In this document: positions 32,930 to 45,300 of the stretch, piece after piece
Layout: every line of letters starts with the position of its first letter
Numbering within the stretch: position 1 is the stretch's first letter
DNA from: Symbiodinium natans
Lineage: Eukaryota > Sar > Dinophyceae > Suessiales > Symbiodiniaceae
DNA: 64,000 nucleotides
NCBI GenBank assembly: GCA_905221605.1
Contig: CAJNDS010000303.1
Location: forward strand, 1-64,000
Direction: 5' to 3'
Program-made: the position numbers and the translations under genes
Notes under the pieces: generated by a model
The model's database searches: none
Told to the model about the DNA's origin: nothing
The model's input: the letters and a program-made list of their open reading frames with translations, nothing else

Positions 32930-34320
32930 ATGGGCCTCCACCCGGCAGGGTCACAGTCTTGGCCTTCAACGACCGAACCTTGTTCCAACCCCGCCTGAGT
33001 TACCACCGCGTGGTGCAAACGAATCGACGTGACAGTCCGGACATTCTTGCCAAGCAGCCACTCCTGGGAAACAACAAGGCCGAACTCCACCCTCAGCGAT
33101 AAGTTCAAGCACGCGCATAGCACACTGCGAATACTCGGCAAGGGAAGGGCAAAGAGCGGCAGAGTAGTTGCGGGCGAAGCTGCTGCAAGCCCTGCTGCAA
33201 GCGTGGGAATCGGTCATCTGTCTGAATGTTTTTCCAGTGGATGAACACTTTGTCCTTAGGATTCATCGCCATCCCCGCGAAGTGCACTCAGACTTTGAGA
33301 CTGAGCATGTCGACATACCACTGAATGCAATTGGAAGAAGTATACGGTAGTTCTACGGCAATCGCATCGCACATTGGAGGCACCAGTTCATTCCAAGCTG
33401 CCCCGGGCACGACCCCCTTGCAGCATCTGAATGCACCGTACGACAAGAAAGTCACTAATATGAGCTTCATCGACACGTCATAACATTAAAGCGCGATCCT
33501 TCTGCTCCAGCGCAATGTGCCCAAACCCTCTCCACTTGTTGAAGTCAATGACCTGGTCCACTGGCCGGAATCGATATGAATTCGCCTCGGCCCTCGGCCG
33601 CGTGGCGTCAAAGGCTCCCTAAAAGACCCTCATTCCCCTCCTCACTCCCCGCCCTCTTTGTGTGATGCGTTGTACAATGCAGCTACCTCGATGGAGCTTT
33701 TGAATTTAGCCCCCCCCCCCCCCCCCTGTGGCATGCCTGCACGGACTCCAAAACCCTAAAGCCTCCGCGCGCCGGGAGGGGCACGACGCGCAGCGTTTAA
33801 CGATACCAACACCAGCATCGACATTCTCGAACATCATCGAACACGGGTACAGTCTGCTGAGTGCCAACTCAAACGAGATCGCGCAGTTGAGTACACACGT
33901 TGCATTCCAGCCAGATACATCAGGACCATCAGCATTCCTTGAACCATCATTGGCGCTTGACCTTCGGAACAGGTAAGGGATGTAAGGGGTCAGAGCCGCG
34001 GCCAAGCTGCAGAGCCGGTGTAGCGGGCGTCCTCGTGACTCCAACTTGCGAAAATTTAACACTGTATTAACTATCATTTAACTTTGCCCCCCAACACTTC
34101 CCACCGTCAGACAGAAATCTGCCCTGGCCTTGTCAATAACAAAATCCTCTGGGACCGTTATTGGACCAGTGTCGGCTGCAGTTTTGGCATCTCCACCTGC
34201 CAATAAGCAAACGCTGCTTGAGTGAGACCTCCTCCTGCGCCACTTGCCTGTGCTGGTTTTCTGGATGGTCTTCTGGACCCCCAGGGTCATATCTTGCAGC
34301 AGGACCGTCCAAAGACCCAC
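32930..34320 (-). CDS. Cold-shock-domain protein, X block copy 1
   Basis: One cold-shock domain spread over short exons. Reading order: GGDAKTAADTGPITVPEDFV then IDKA near 34205-34125, EDARYTGSA near 34038-34012, VIDFNKWRGFGHIALEQKDR from about 33555 after GGACCAG, KDKVFIHWKNIQTDDRFPRL then QQGLQ near 33258-33185, LRVEFGLVVSQEW near 33100-33062, and KVRSLKAKTVTLPGGG near 32982-32940. This order fits the family: the RNP1-like NKWRGFGHI, the RNP2-like KVFIHW and the last strand pair VEFGLVV...KTVTLP. The first strand exon ends TACACCGGCTCTGCA before GCTTGG, a GC donor in both X copies. The last piece runs into a stop unless spliced at G|GTGGAG. It lies just downstream of Y copy 2 and upstream of Y copy 1, so X and Y could be halves of one gene; this is not proven. 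Confidence 0.7.
33560..33735. other. Intron segment with C-run
   Basis: Lies between the first two strand exons of X copy 1. It holds an uninterrupted C-run of about 17 bases at 33710-33726 that is the likely reason for assembly or sequencing slippage here. No exon was seen. Confidence 0.5.
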
Positions 34321-34849
34321 AATGGAGCCAAAGCCGCTGCGTCAGTGCATGTTCAAACTGCTAGAGCGCTCGTGGCAGAGCACAAACGATGCAACATGCC
34401 CCCAGAAGGTACCTTTGAAAATCCGATAGAGAGTCGGCCCCACGGCGAGAAAAGGTCGCATGAGGTGGTGAGCAAGACACATCTACGCGCAAATGCTTCA
34501 GCTGCAAATTGTCCATGCTCAACTGCAGCTGAACATGACTCTGCAGCTCTTGTCATGTCGTTTTGCCTCTTTGGCATGTTCGAAACTGACTAGCGACAGG
34601 ACCAGGGCAAAGCCATTGCAGCAAATGGTGTTTCTTCTTTAACATTCTGGGAAGAACAATCATGCTTATGAATTGCTCCTAGCTGCTCCACACAGCAAGA
34701 TGCTTCAACACTGCTCGGCTCGATGTTTTGCACGGGCGTTCAGAAACATTGCGCGATCATTCCTTAGCTCAGCCAAGACCGTACACACACACACACCACG
34801 TGAACTCCACAGCATTTGTAGCCACGCCACACACACACAAGCCCAGCCT

Positions 34850-37800
34850 CTAGAGGCATGACATCCTTGGCCCCGGCACCTTTGTCATCTAAGTAGACCT
34901 TGGTCCAGCTGCGGCCACGTTGTCCGAGTTTTTGAGAACACAAACCACAACTTGCCTCTGGTAAGCATGTGACGGTAAAAGAAACCTTTTTCCCAACTTC
35001 TGGTCGGAGGCTCCATTCGCAATCGACCTGCATGCTCCGATTACAGTCTGGCTTTACATAGAAATGCTACTATAGAAGGGGGTGAGAAGTCTTAGCTTTA
35101 GCCCCGGTGCCCTAGTCATTCTTGCTGACGAGGCTGCAACGTCGAAATGCAACTTCTAGAAAGCTCGTGAGTTTTCGGGGCCCGGGTGGTTGGGGGGTTG
35201 GGGGGGAAAGGATTCATATCACGGGTTTGTGGGGGTTTGAGCTTGCGCAGTTAAGGCAGAAGCGGGGCGGGGTGGGGGGGGTAGCCTCACACCACGCTGT
35301 AGGGAAGCAACTGTGAATCTTGAAACCAGTGGCAGCTGATGGACCCTGGCAGCTAGTTCGGCAAAATGGCAGGCATACAGACTTCTTGAAACGACTGCCC
35401 AAAAGCTACAGAAACTATGACCACGAGAGGACATGTGATATGAAGAGATCCGAAAGCATTCTCACAGGATCCACGCAATCACTTCGTTTGTTTTATTCCT
35501 TTGATTCTTGCGTCACTCCTTCTCCATTCCTCCATTCCTTCACCAGGAGCCGTCCAGTGCGAATCAGAAGAGCAAACCACATTCGCATGACTCCAAGGTT
35601 CAAGTCTTGGGCCTTTAGTGAAGCCCACGGAACTTGCTCCTTCAGTTCATTCCTCAAATCTCCTGCACTACGTCACTACGTCCAGCCGCAGGAAGCGTTG
35701 AAGTGTTGAACGTTGCACTTTGGAAATGAGCTGCGCAATGCGGTGCAGCTGCACTTTGCCAAAAACAAATTTGGAAGATTCTCGAAGGGCCTTTCCAGGT
35801 GTTGCGCCAGCAAAACCCCGCAATGTGGGAGCTAAGCGGGGGATATAGCTCATGCTAGGCTCGCTCTCCCTGACAGCGCTTCTGACTGCCAGCGCCTTGC
35901 GGAAATAGAGCAACATCTCTGGAGGCTTTCCATCTGGCTTGGCCTGCTGTGGAAGTGACATGGATCATTTTTCAGCTTTCAACTACAGTAAAGCGGAAAG
36001 GCTGTGTCAAAGTTGAAAGCACAAGTGCTGCTATGGCAGCTTACCATGCGCCCGCTGTTTTCATGCGGGGAAGTCTCACAGGTCGGCCTTGGCGGCCGCT
36101 TGAGCAACCGCTGCCTCCAGCTTCATTTGCACCTTGGCCGACGTCGAGGCCGCACAACGCCGAAAGTGACTACACGGTACAGCCTTGGCCCAAGCCACCC
36201 TCGCTCAGTGATGGTCTATGATGGTCTGCAGTCTGGTTGCTGCAGGTGGCAAAGCTTGGCCGGCATCCGGGACAATGTGTCCCCAGTTCTGCCACCTTCG
36301 GCTGATCTTCGCATCTGAAATTTGCACAATTTATGTGTGCCATCAAGATTCAAGGTCTCGTGTGCAGGAAGCCTCTGCCACCACTGCACGGTTCCAGTAT
36401 ACCTCTGACCTGGGCAACTTAGGATGCAATGAAACTAAACGAATGCAAATATAGTTTTGTTAGGACATCGCGTCTGCTGAGAGCCATGGCCGCCTTCTTC
36501 CTTGCGGTGTTCCATGGCCTCCTGAGTAATTGGCGCGCCACCTCCATCAGCATCGATACGCATCGCTTGCACTGCGCCACAACAGGTGAAGCCACAGAAT
36601 CACCAAACGGCATGCAGGACACTCCACGACACATTAACCACGGTGAATGCTTGCACAAAAACACTTGCAAGGACATATGCAACTTGTTATCCATTGCCAT
36701 CTTCCAACAACCTACAAGCCCCTGCAGTCCTACAGTGTCCGTTTGCCGCCCTTGCGGCCCACTTCGAAAAGAGGATGAGAGAATGAGTGGAAGAGCCAAG
36801 GCGGGAAAGATCGTTGAGCGGCAGAGGGAACCAGCAGAAGCCAATAGAAAGGCAGAGAGAGAATCAGCGATGCAAACTGTCCCAGCCTGGCAGCGTGACA
36901 TTGTAGGCCATGTAAGAATCTCCCTTCCTGCGCCCGGTTCTGTCTTTGCATGCTCTCTTCCGCAGCATGTAGCTGTGCGTTCGAGCACGTTTGGGAATGA
37001 CACGAAGGCACCCTCCATACCAAAGCAATCTAAAGCAATCAGAGGTCTTGCTTTTGACAATGCCGAACTCAATCGCAAGCCTCGGCTGCAAAAGCCATAG
37101 TCTATAGTAACTTGCAATGTGATTTTGGCTTTGGTGATCTGACGCACACAGGCAGAATGAGAAAAACATATTGAGGCAAGGCCACTTGTCGACTCTCATT
37201 CGAAGGCGCTTGCCGCCCGTGTTGAGCTCCCATGCTTCCACCTGTGAGGATCTCCATCTTCTTCTGTATCAACTGAAATGAAGCATATGCGAGACGTGCA
37301 TTCATGCTCGATCTTCAACTCTGCTTCTTCTTCTTCTCCTCCTTCTTCTCCTTCTTCTCCTTCGCCGCTCTTTCTCTCTCTCTCTCTCTCTCGAGGACGG
37401 TTCCGCTGATTGTTCCTTATGGCCTTGATCTCCTTTGGGACGGGCTCGTCCATGGCGTAGCCATCGTCTATAACGACCTCACCCCACACGCCTATACAGA
37501 TCCCGCAATCGTGCCTCTCCAAGATCTATACTCCTGTTGCGGGTTGTTTCTTCCAAGCATCGGGCCCACCCAAAACCACGGAATGGATCGAAAAACCTGG
37601 CCGTAAAGTGCCGTTATGGTCTCGGTTTCGGATCCAGCAGACACAGAACAGCGCAGAACCGTCTCAGATGTCAGTCGAGGCTCTTGACGGTGCCAGTGTA
37701 GCGGAAGTTCTGTGCGCCAACAAACCTTGGATGCGGCAAAGCGTGTAATGCTGCTGCCAAATACGCCAGTGATCTTGGGAAATCCATGATCTCAGCAGCT

Positions 37801-38440
37801 TTGTGCCGCCTAGGCGGCCTATATGTCGTTGGAACACTAGTTCCAAGAGACCCGACGGTAATCCTTGACTTAGTTTTACATCTGCGCGCTTGGGTCAAGC
37901 GGATCAACGATGTGGACGAAGGATGTGTGGCAGAAATCACCCTAGGACCGCTTGCCACGGAAGCCTGTGACCCGACTGATCACTCTTTGCACGCGCACCA
38001 GGGTGACTTGCCGGCCATGCTATTCGACGTTAAAGCATCTCCCGGCGCTATACCCCGGGCGTGAACCCAAGCTTCCTCCAGAAAACTTCAAGCAATCAAG
38101 GAAGCGTTTGAAATCGTTAGAGCATGTTGCTGAGCATTTTGGTGGCAAACCTGGCAAACCTGCACGGTGGATGGCACTGCGCGAACATTGTTAAGAGAAC
38201 TTAAAGACAGAGTTGAAAGCAGGGACTTCATAGGGGCTTGGGAGACTGGAGCGGTACACGAGCAGCCAGCACTCACCAAGCCTTCGAACATTCACATTTG
38301 TTGCACTGGCTACAGCACAAGGCAGAAGTAGAAGGAAGGTGCCATGGCCAAAAACACAAAACAACGGTACCGAACAATCATCATGAAAGCAAGGCTCGTC
38401 ATATTCTCCGCATCCATGGCAGCCTTTCGGAATGAAGCTC
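34850..38440 (-). CDS. Cold-shock-domain protein, Y block copy 2
   Basis: Paralogue of the Y block at 28825-30930 with every exon in the same order: AAMDAENMTSLAF near 38437-38395, LPHPRFVGAQNFRYTGTVK near 37745-37690, VVIDDGYAMDEPVPKEIKA near 37476-37420, ELNTGGKRLRMRVDK near 37226-37180, RLAIEFGIVKSKTS near 37090-37045, YMAYNVTLPG near 36918-36888, GGAPITQEAMEHRKEEGG near 36540-36488, GQRYTGTVQ near 36408-36380, RWQNWGHIVPDAGQALPP then AATR near 36298-36232, VQMKLEAAVAQAAAKADL near 36138-36080, KPDGKPPEMLLYFRKALA near 35942-35890, DCEWSLRPEVGKKVSFTV near 35028-34972, and GRSWTKVYLDDKGAGAKDV near 34918-34862. The pattern matches about two cold-shock-like domains, the second more divergent (GHIV, KKVSFTV, KVYLDD). 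Known members bind RNA or single-stranded DNA. A CT-rich patch lies at 37320-37395 in an intron. Confidence 0.65.
35040..35880. other. Long intron-like stretch in Y block copy 2
   Basis: Lies between the LLYFRK exon and the DCEWSL exon. In copy 1 the same gap is only about 150 bp, so copy 2 has gained roughly 700 bp. The extra DNA contains G-runs at 35190-35280 but no repeat boundary or coding frame I can point to. Confidence 0.4.
37320..37392. repeat. TTC/CT microsatellite
   Basis: TTC and CTCCTTCTT units followed by (CT)n, within an intron of Y block copy 2 and immediately before the VVIDDGY exon on the minus strand. On that strand it is purine-rich. Confidence 0.9.
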
Positions 38441-38739
38441 TGCAACCAGACATCTGCTTACATGGTCTACAAACTCAATCAATGACGCGTTCCTTCCACC
38501 GCAACCTCTAGACTAGGCGCACTGCAACGCACTCATGCCATATGCCACTGAGCAATAACTGAAGGCCAAATGAGATCAACATATCTGTTTCTGAACTTGC
38601 ATCGAGAGTGAATTGCAAGCGGTACTGCGCACAAGCTCTCCAGCATGTCATGGGCAGCAAGTTGTCCCGATCAGGAAGCCTGGATGTTCACCATGCCTGC
38701 ACTGCTGCAGGACGATGTGTTGCCCATGTGTTGCCCCAT

Positions 38740-41580
38740 TCTTTGCTTCAAGAAGGACTGCCTCCACCGGGGAGCGTCACGGTCTTGGCCTTCAGTGACC
38801 GAAGTTTGTTCCACCCCCGCCTTGGGCACCGCACTGCCAGACCAGGCTAGGCGAACAGACGGTGAAAGCGGGTTTCCAAACAAAAGGTTGCAAAAGCTTG
38901 AAAAATGGTCGCCCAGCGTCCAGCCCTGCGAAATCACAAGGCCAAATTCCACCCTTAGGCGGCGTCAAGTCGAACGCAATCGAACACAAACACGAAGTTT
39001 CGCTGCGGCCCGCCAAATTGAATTGCCGGCGAAGCAGCTGCAGCCCCTGCTGCAAGCGGGGGAATCGGTCCTCTGTCTGGATGTTGTTCCAGTGGACAAA
39101 AACTTTGTCCTTGAAAGGCTGAAGTAGTAAGGCGGATTGCGTGCCAAAGCCAAACCTTGCAAAGTTAACAAGTTTGACCTGCAGACTGTTAGACCATGTT
39201 CGACCTCATTGCCCAAACATGTCAGCCCAGGTTTAACATGTCGTGCCCGGGGCCACGGGCACATCATGCATGACGCAGAAGCACTATAGTGACAATTGGG
39301 GCGAATAGCTCTGAAAAATTTAATGACGGAGTTTGGCCAAGAGAATGCGAAGTCATGATATGATCAGGAACAGCTGCGCTAATGCACTCCAAGTTGCCCC
39401 TGGCACGACCTCCTGGCAGCACTAGATTATGCTGCATTTCCACCATCCAAAAAGAGCATGTCACTGACAAGTGCTTTGTCCACATCCCATGACATCAAAG
39501 TTTCCCGACGCCCGATCCTTCTGGTCCAGGGCTATGTGCCCAAACCCTCTCCATTTGTTGAAGTCAATTACCTCATCTGCAACTGAGCACTTCGCAGCCC
39601 ACACTATCGGTCACCATCCGGACTTTAGTTATTGCAAAGAACAGCAGCTGGCAGCAGCTGGCAAGTGCAAGCAAAAACCTTGCAGACGAAAAAACCAACT
39701 GCTTTCGCATCGGTTTTCGATATTCGGATGCAACATAAGTAGCATTCATCGCGGTATCGAAAGAAGTTGATGTACCACCTTGAAGGGAGGGAGACCTCAC
39801 GCCCTATGGAATCCCCAAAGAGAAATTCATTCGTAAAACGAGTCCAACGGTGAGTGTGATGGTAGTAGACGAGACGCACTAGCAAGGATGTCCCTGGGTG
39901 GAGAAGCGCGATCTTACTGAGCTCCAGTTGAAGACGCGTGAGGAACTCCCTGCTGCCATGGAGGTCCCTTTTAGAACCAGCATACGATCCGAGCCCTCCG
40001 GTCGGGCTTCTGCCCGACCTTGGCCGTGCAAGCCGCCCGTTGTCCATCGTGGGTTTCCCTGCCCAGCATAGCCCTGCAACCCTCCACCGAATGGAGGTCG
40101 ACACAGGTCGACCTTAAACTTCCGTTTCTCGCGGGCCGAGGGAGTTGAAGGCCCCGACAGATTGACATCGCTTGGACCAGGACGGGGTCAACTTCATGAA
40201 GCGAGGCTCGGGCAAAAAGCGTAGTAAGCAGACCACGCTATGACGCGGCTGTCCTTTCCAAACCCATGAACCTCCCCGCTTGTTTCAGGATCTGGCTGTG
40301 AGCCGCGCAAAGTTTGCTACAAAGCATATGAATCCGTGGCGTTTGCAATTGGGGGGGGGGGGGCCTGCGTCCCCCGCCCAACCCCCCGCTTGTTTTAAAG
40401 CCTAGTGCAATGCATGCTGCGATAATCATAGGAATCCTTTCCAATGCAAGCGTGGTGTTTGCAAATGGGGGGGGCGCAGCCCCCCCCCCCCCCCCCCCAT
40501 CCCTGCTTGTTTAAGCACCTAGTTCCATGTGAATCCTTTCCAAACCCCGTCATGCGAGCATTGTGTTTGCAAATGGGGGAACTGCCTCAAGACAAGCCGG
40601 GTAGGAGGGGGGTCGCAGCCTTCTGCTCAGAGCACTATTACTAGTAACAAGACTCTTAACATCAATCTTTTCAATTGGACTGAAAATAGGGCGCTGTATC
40701 AGAATTCATACTCTGATATTTTGTAATACTAGGAATATTCAATAATTGAAGATCAACAAAGATGAATATTGAATAGGAAGGATACTATATCCGCACACAC
40801 AATCTGATATTCAAAACTGGATAGCAAGGTTCAAATAAATATCAACGAAGATGAAGATTAAACAAGAAGGATACTACATCTGAATACATAATCTGATATT
40901 CAAAACTGATACACGGGACCAGAGGACCACGGGACCAGAGGAACCCAGCAGACCAGAGGACCAGAACAGCGGGGACCAGGCGTCCGGAAGAACCCTACAG
41001 ACCAGAAGAACAGGGTCCCGGAGGAACCTAGCTCATTCCAGCAAACTATTTTTGATGTTTATCAGATCCTTTTTTGATGTTATCAAATTTTTATTGATGC
41101 TTATCGAAATGGTTTGATACCTATGCCTTGCTTTGACATGCGATGTACAAGTAACAACTGAACTCGAGAGTTAAACTCGCTCGATTTGTCAGTTTGAACA
41201 CTCACGCTCTGCACTGCTGAGCCATCACCGTGACATTGCTGGTCTCAAGATGTATCAAGCGTCTGCCGGATCAAAATCTGGATAGTACCTGGGACCTTCT
41301 AGGGACCTAGGAAGTGGAATTGCAGCCAAGCTGCGGAGCCAGTGTACCGAGCATCCTCACAAAACTCTCACAAACGCAGTGTGCTTCATCTTCAGTCGGT
41401 GAAGATCAAAACAAGGTCAGCCAGAATAATTCCAGCAGGAGCAATTGGAGCGCACATGCCCCAGCCTTGTCTATGGTGAAGTCCTCCGGAATCGCAACTG
41501 GACCAGTGTCGGCTGCATCCCCATTGGCATCCCCACCTGCCATTCGACGCGCGCCGCTTCAAAAAAATCCTCCTCTTCTG
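38740..41580 (-). CDS. Cold-shock-domain protein, X block copy 2
   Basis: Paralogue of the X block at 32930-34320. Reading order: DAADTGPVAIPEDFTIDKAG near 41518-41455, EDARYTGSA near 41360-41333, VIDFNKWRGFGHIALDQKDR then ASGNFDVM near 39570-39485 after GATGAG, KDKVFVHWNNIQTEDRFPRL then QQGLQLLRRQF near 39115-39020, LRVEFGLVISQGW near 38960-38922, and KLRSLKAKTVTLPGGGSP near 38808-38745. All family hallmarks are present: NKWRGFGHI, KVFVHW, VEFGLVI and TVTLP. The first intron is about 1.75 kb against about 0.45 kb in copy 1, because it contains the G-run repeats and AT-rich island at 40.25-41.15 kb. As in copy 1, the TGSA exon ends at a GC donor. N-terminal exons above 41580 are not identified. 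Confidence 0.7.
40245..40625. repeat. Three degenerate copies of a G-run unit
   Basis: Each copy of about 110-120 bp contains TCCTTTCCAA, then a GTGGCGTTTGCAA or GTGGTGTTTGCAAATG element, a G-run (12 or fewer bases), a C-run and CCGCTTGTTT or CTGCTTGTTT. The copies sit near 40245-40390, 40430-40520 and 40530-40625. They lie in the first intron of X block copy 2 and are absent from copy 1. They look like a local tandem expansion with homopolymers at each unit. Confidence 0.75.
40640..41150. other. AT-rich island with internal direct repeats
   Basis: Composition falls sharply compared with the GC-balanced surroundings. A direct repeat of about 90 bp with AGGATACTA and AATCTGATATTCAAAACTG occurs at about 40750-40825 and 40855-40905. 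GACCAGAGGACC-type units follow at 40916-41020, then TTTTTGATGTTTATCA units at 41048-41110. No coding frame. It lies in an intron-like gap of X block copy 2 and is missing from copy 1, so it is probably an insertion. Confidence 0.7.
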
Positions 41581-41589
41581 AGACTGTTG

Positions 41590-42310
41590 TCAAACTGTGC
41601 CAAACCCTCTGCGTTGCTTCGTGGCTTCCTCGGGCTGGCCTGTGGGTTTCTGGACGGTCATGTCTCACAGGACACCAGAGCGAGCCGAGCTCAGGGCATG
41701 CCACATGTGCTACACACCTGTGCAAGTGAAAAACTCTGCTGTGAGTGAAAGACATGCGATAAGTCTGGCTGTACAATCGCTCTTCCCTCGTGGGTCCTTT
41801 CTGTGAGCCTCGGGATGACATGACTGCGCAAGCAGCCGCTAGCAGCCGCTGGGTCAGGATGGTGACTCCATGCGACTCCGACAATTCGAGCTCTACAGGA
41901 GAATGGATCCACACCATCACCAGCCCGGCCCGCGACTTGTGAAACTTCAACTGCATGGTGGGCCACCCTGACGACACTCTGTTTCAGAGAACCCTGCTGC
42001 AAAGCTGCTGCAGACGTGCAAGTACCGGCACTGCTCTCTGTACAACAAGGGCTCGTGCCTCTGCAAGTTGAGGCAGGAACTGGCACCACCACGACTTCAA
42101 ATCATTACTCTCAATGTCTGCGAAGTTTTCTGATGGCCTGTCGGTGCGCTGGACCTGCCTACGACCGGTACGGAAATCCTCATGTGAGACAAGAAGCCGG
42201 TGTGCCGATCTCCGGGCGCTTTACCCCTACATGGACCAGTGCACTTGGGTATGATGCTACGTCCATGCGACTACAGCGAATACGGAAGAATTTTGGGGCT
42301 GATAGCAACA
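41590..42310. other. Between X block copy 2 and the kinesin gene
   Basis: The minus strand is open at about 41980-41810 (SSGWPTMQLKFHKSRAGLVM then VWIHSPVELELSESHG), which could be a further exon of the cold-shock block or of an unnamed gene. The rest shows no support. Confidence 0.3.
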
Positions 42311-42314
42311 TTCG

Positions 42315-45300
42315 CTAACCCTGGTAGCCGGCTCTGACCAGGCCACGTGCCTTCGGGAAGGCTGCCTCCTCAGCCTCCTCAGGGTCTGGGGAGTGGAGGA
42401 AGTTGGTGCCAACGCCCTTCACAGCTCGACCTTTCCGAGAAGCTGTGCCTGGGCGACCTGCCGACTTCATGCGCTGAGATTTGCCATTCTTGGCTGGCGC
42501 AGGGCGGGTTTCCGCTCGCTGCGCCCCGCCATCCTCGGTGTAAGCGAAGTAGACGTTGGGTCTCTCGTTCATCATTGCCACCGGGTCAGGGCTACCATCT
42601 GCTTGTCCCGTGCGCCGCATGCCAAGCCGGGCATCCCCATCATCGTCCAAAATGCGTCCACGCCTTCGGACCCGGTTTCCAGCCAGATCGATGTTATTGA
42701 TGACCCACTCATCAGAAGATTCATCATAGTGCGCACGCTCCACGATCTGCTGATAGTGTTCAAGCGGAATAAAATTTTCGATGGTAAGACATACCAACTT
42801 CACTTCTTTCCGCAACTCTCGGATGGTCTCCAACATATCCTCACGCTCAGTCTGGAACTCCTGCTGTAGATCTTGTACTTCCTGCTGAGTTTGCTTGTGG
42901 CGATTCCACAGCTTCTCAAGCTTGGCAGTCATCTTTTGCACCTTGTTCCATGCACGGCTAGTATGGGCATGCTGTAAACAGCTCTTGTTCAAGGTTTGAG
43001 TGAGCATGCACCGCCATGCGACTCCCCGAGTTGAATTCAACACACACCAGTACGCTGAGCACCCTGTAGTTTAATATTGCCCTGGACTTCCAAATCAATG
43101 CCAGGCCACTTGTTCCTCCGTCGAGGCATACTTCTCTTCTAAATTCAGTTTGTCCTCCTGCTGTTGTTCCAGCTCTTCTTGCCTGAGAAACCGCATAGAC
43201 AGGTGGTCAAAGCCCTGACTCTGCCAAATTGTCGGGCAGGTAGCCGTTAAATCGCTCTTGTGCAAAAGCTGGGGTGAGGCAGGCAGCCTCGTTTTCACCT
43301 CACCCCTGCCTGAACATGCAACCACTTGGTACCTGCCAGCTATGGCCTGTTCAACGCCGGCCCCCTGATCCGAAGGATGTAGAGGATGTATAAAGGACAA
43401 CCAATCATCGGCTCGTTGGCACGGCTTACTTTCACCACTCGCTCACAGCTTACGTAGCAGATATGAATCCCAAACTTGCGCAAACGCAACATGAGGTCCA
43501 TGAGCATTGCACAGGTGAACAGCTGCAGGGCCGTGCGCATGCGGCATGCATGACTGCATGAGACCAGCAGCGTGCACGCTGTCAAGGTGTCGACCCCAGC
43601 CCAATAAGCGAGGAGAAGCAGCCCTGGTTTTCCCGGAGTTGAAGGGGGGGGGGGGAGGGGGGCTGCATCTCATTCCAAATAATCGAACGACATCCGAAGT
43701 CCGCTGGCCTACTGGGGAACAAAGTCGTTGGGCTGGCGCGATGCGAAACAGAGGCGGGCATACGCAGCAGATTGTTGCAGAATTGCAATCAAACCTGTGT
43801 GAGCCCAGGAAAAGGCCTGAGCGAAACCTGTTTCCCTGCATCCCGAAATCATAGCGATCGCAAGGCTTCAGAACGATTTAGAGAAGGCTTTGGAAAACTC
43901 ACGTTGGATGGAAGTAAGCAAATGCAGGGCATGCTTTGGCGAAGACGTTGCCCAAACAACCACATGCCCTAGCCCGCGTCGCACTCAGAGAAGTTCCAAC
44001 GAAAAAAATGTGCCTGGCATTGTACAGTACAGATCCGAGGCAGTGGCATACGCTGCTCCAAGCGTTTCTTCTCTTCCACTTCCATGGCAGCCTTCTTCAA
44101 GTCTGCTTCCTGCCTCAAGTTCCGACTGCAACAGTCTGGCAACAGTGATTCGCTTCTCTGGGACACTGAGCATTGTACACAGGCTACACAGGGGTAGCCA
44201 AGTTGCGCCATAGCTTTCTCCATGACCTGGCTTCCAACCAGCATCTTCTCCTCCATGGCCTGAACATCTGTGCGCGCTGAACACTTCACCCCGACTTTCA
44301 CGCTGACTTTCACGCTCTCTGAGACTCTCCAAGCTTGGCTTGCCTTGAGCTGCTGCAGCATCTTCTCCTGTTGCTGTGCCTTCTCCTCCCTGAGCCGCTG
44401 CTTCTCCTCCAAAGCTTCCAGAAGCTGTTGCTTTTCCTGATCCGCCATTTCCTGAGTTGCCATGGCCTATGGCTCAAAGCAGTGGCCGGCACTGCAAATC
44501 AGGCATGATCCAAACATATCCAAGCATATCCAAACGGTCCAAACGGTCCAAACCGACGGCAACCTTGCAGCCGGGCTCCTTCTGCGCCTCAATCGCCTGC
44601 CTTTCTGATTCTACAGCCATCTCGATCTGCGCTCTCTCTTGTTCCACCTGCAGAAGAGTGCAGCAACGTGACTCTGGCCATCTTATCTGAGGTAACCCAT
44701 AACACCACGAAGTAGTTCCTTGCCTGCCACTGAATGCGCTGTACCTCCTCCTCTGTAATTCCTGATTGGACAACCTTTTGAACCACCACCTCCTTCTCGA
44801 CAATCCTGGGCTGAGTCAACTACTCAAGCTAAGAAAGGCTGCAGTCGTGATGCGTGTGAAAACTCAGCCGAAGGAGAAGGCTCTTCTCCACTTCCACCAC
44901 CTCCTTTTCCACGATAACTTCGGGCTCCCCAGGTGCACCTGGCGCTCGAGGAGGGCTGCCGGGACCCGCATTCGCACGCTCTTGCAACTTCATCTTCAGT
45001 CGGGTGATCTCGTCTTGGAATTCACGAATCCTTGACAATGCAGCAGCTAGAGAACAAATTGCTCATAAAGAACGCCTTCAACAGCTACTGACAGCTACTG
45101 CCGCAAGAGGGCATGGCATCCTTTGGATCTTCATTTATCCTTGGCTTATTCTTGATGCTCTTGGCTCGCGAGGCATAGCGGAGTGTGCTCAGTGTCTCGT
45201 CATAGTTGTAGTCGACCGGACCGATACAAGCGCACATGACCGTCTTCGTGTTGCCGCCCAGGGAGTCCTGCCAGGTAAACGATTGTGAGGATTCTGGGTC

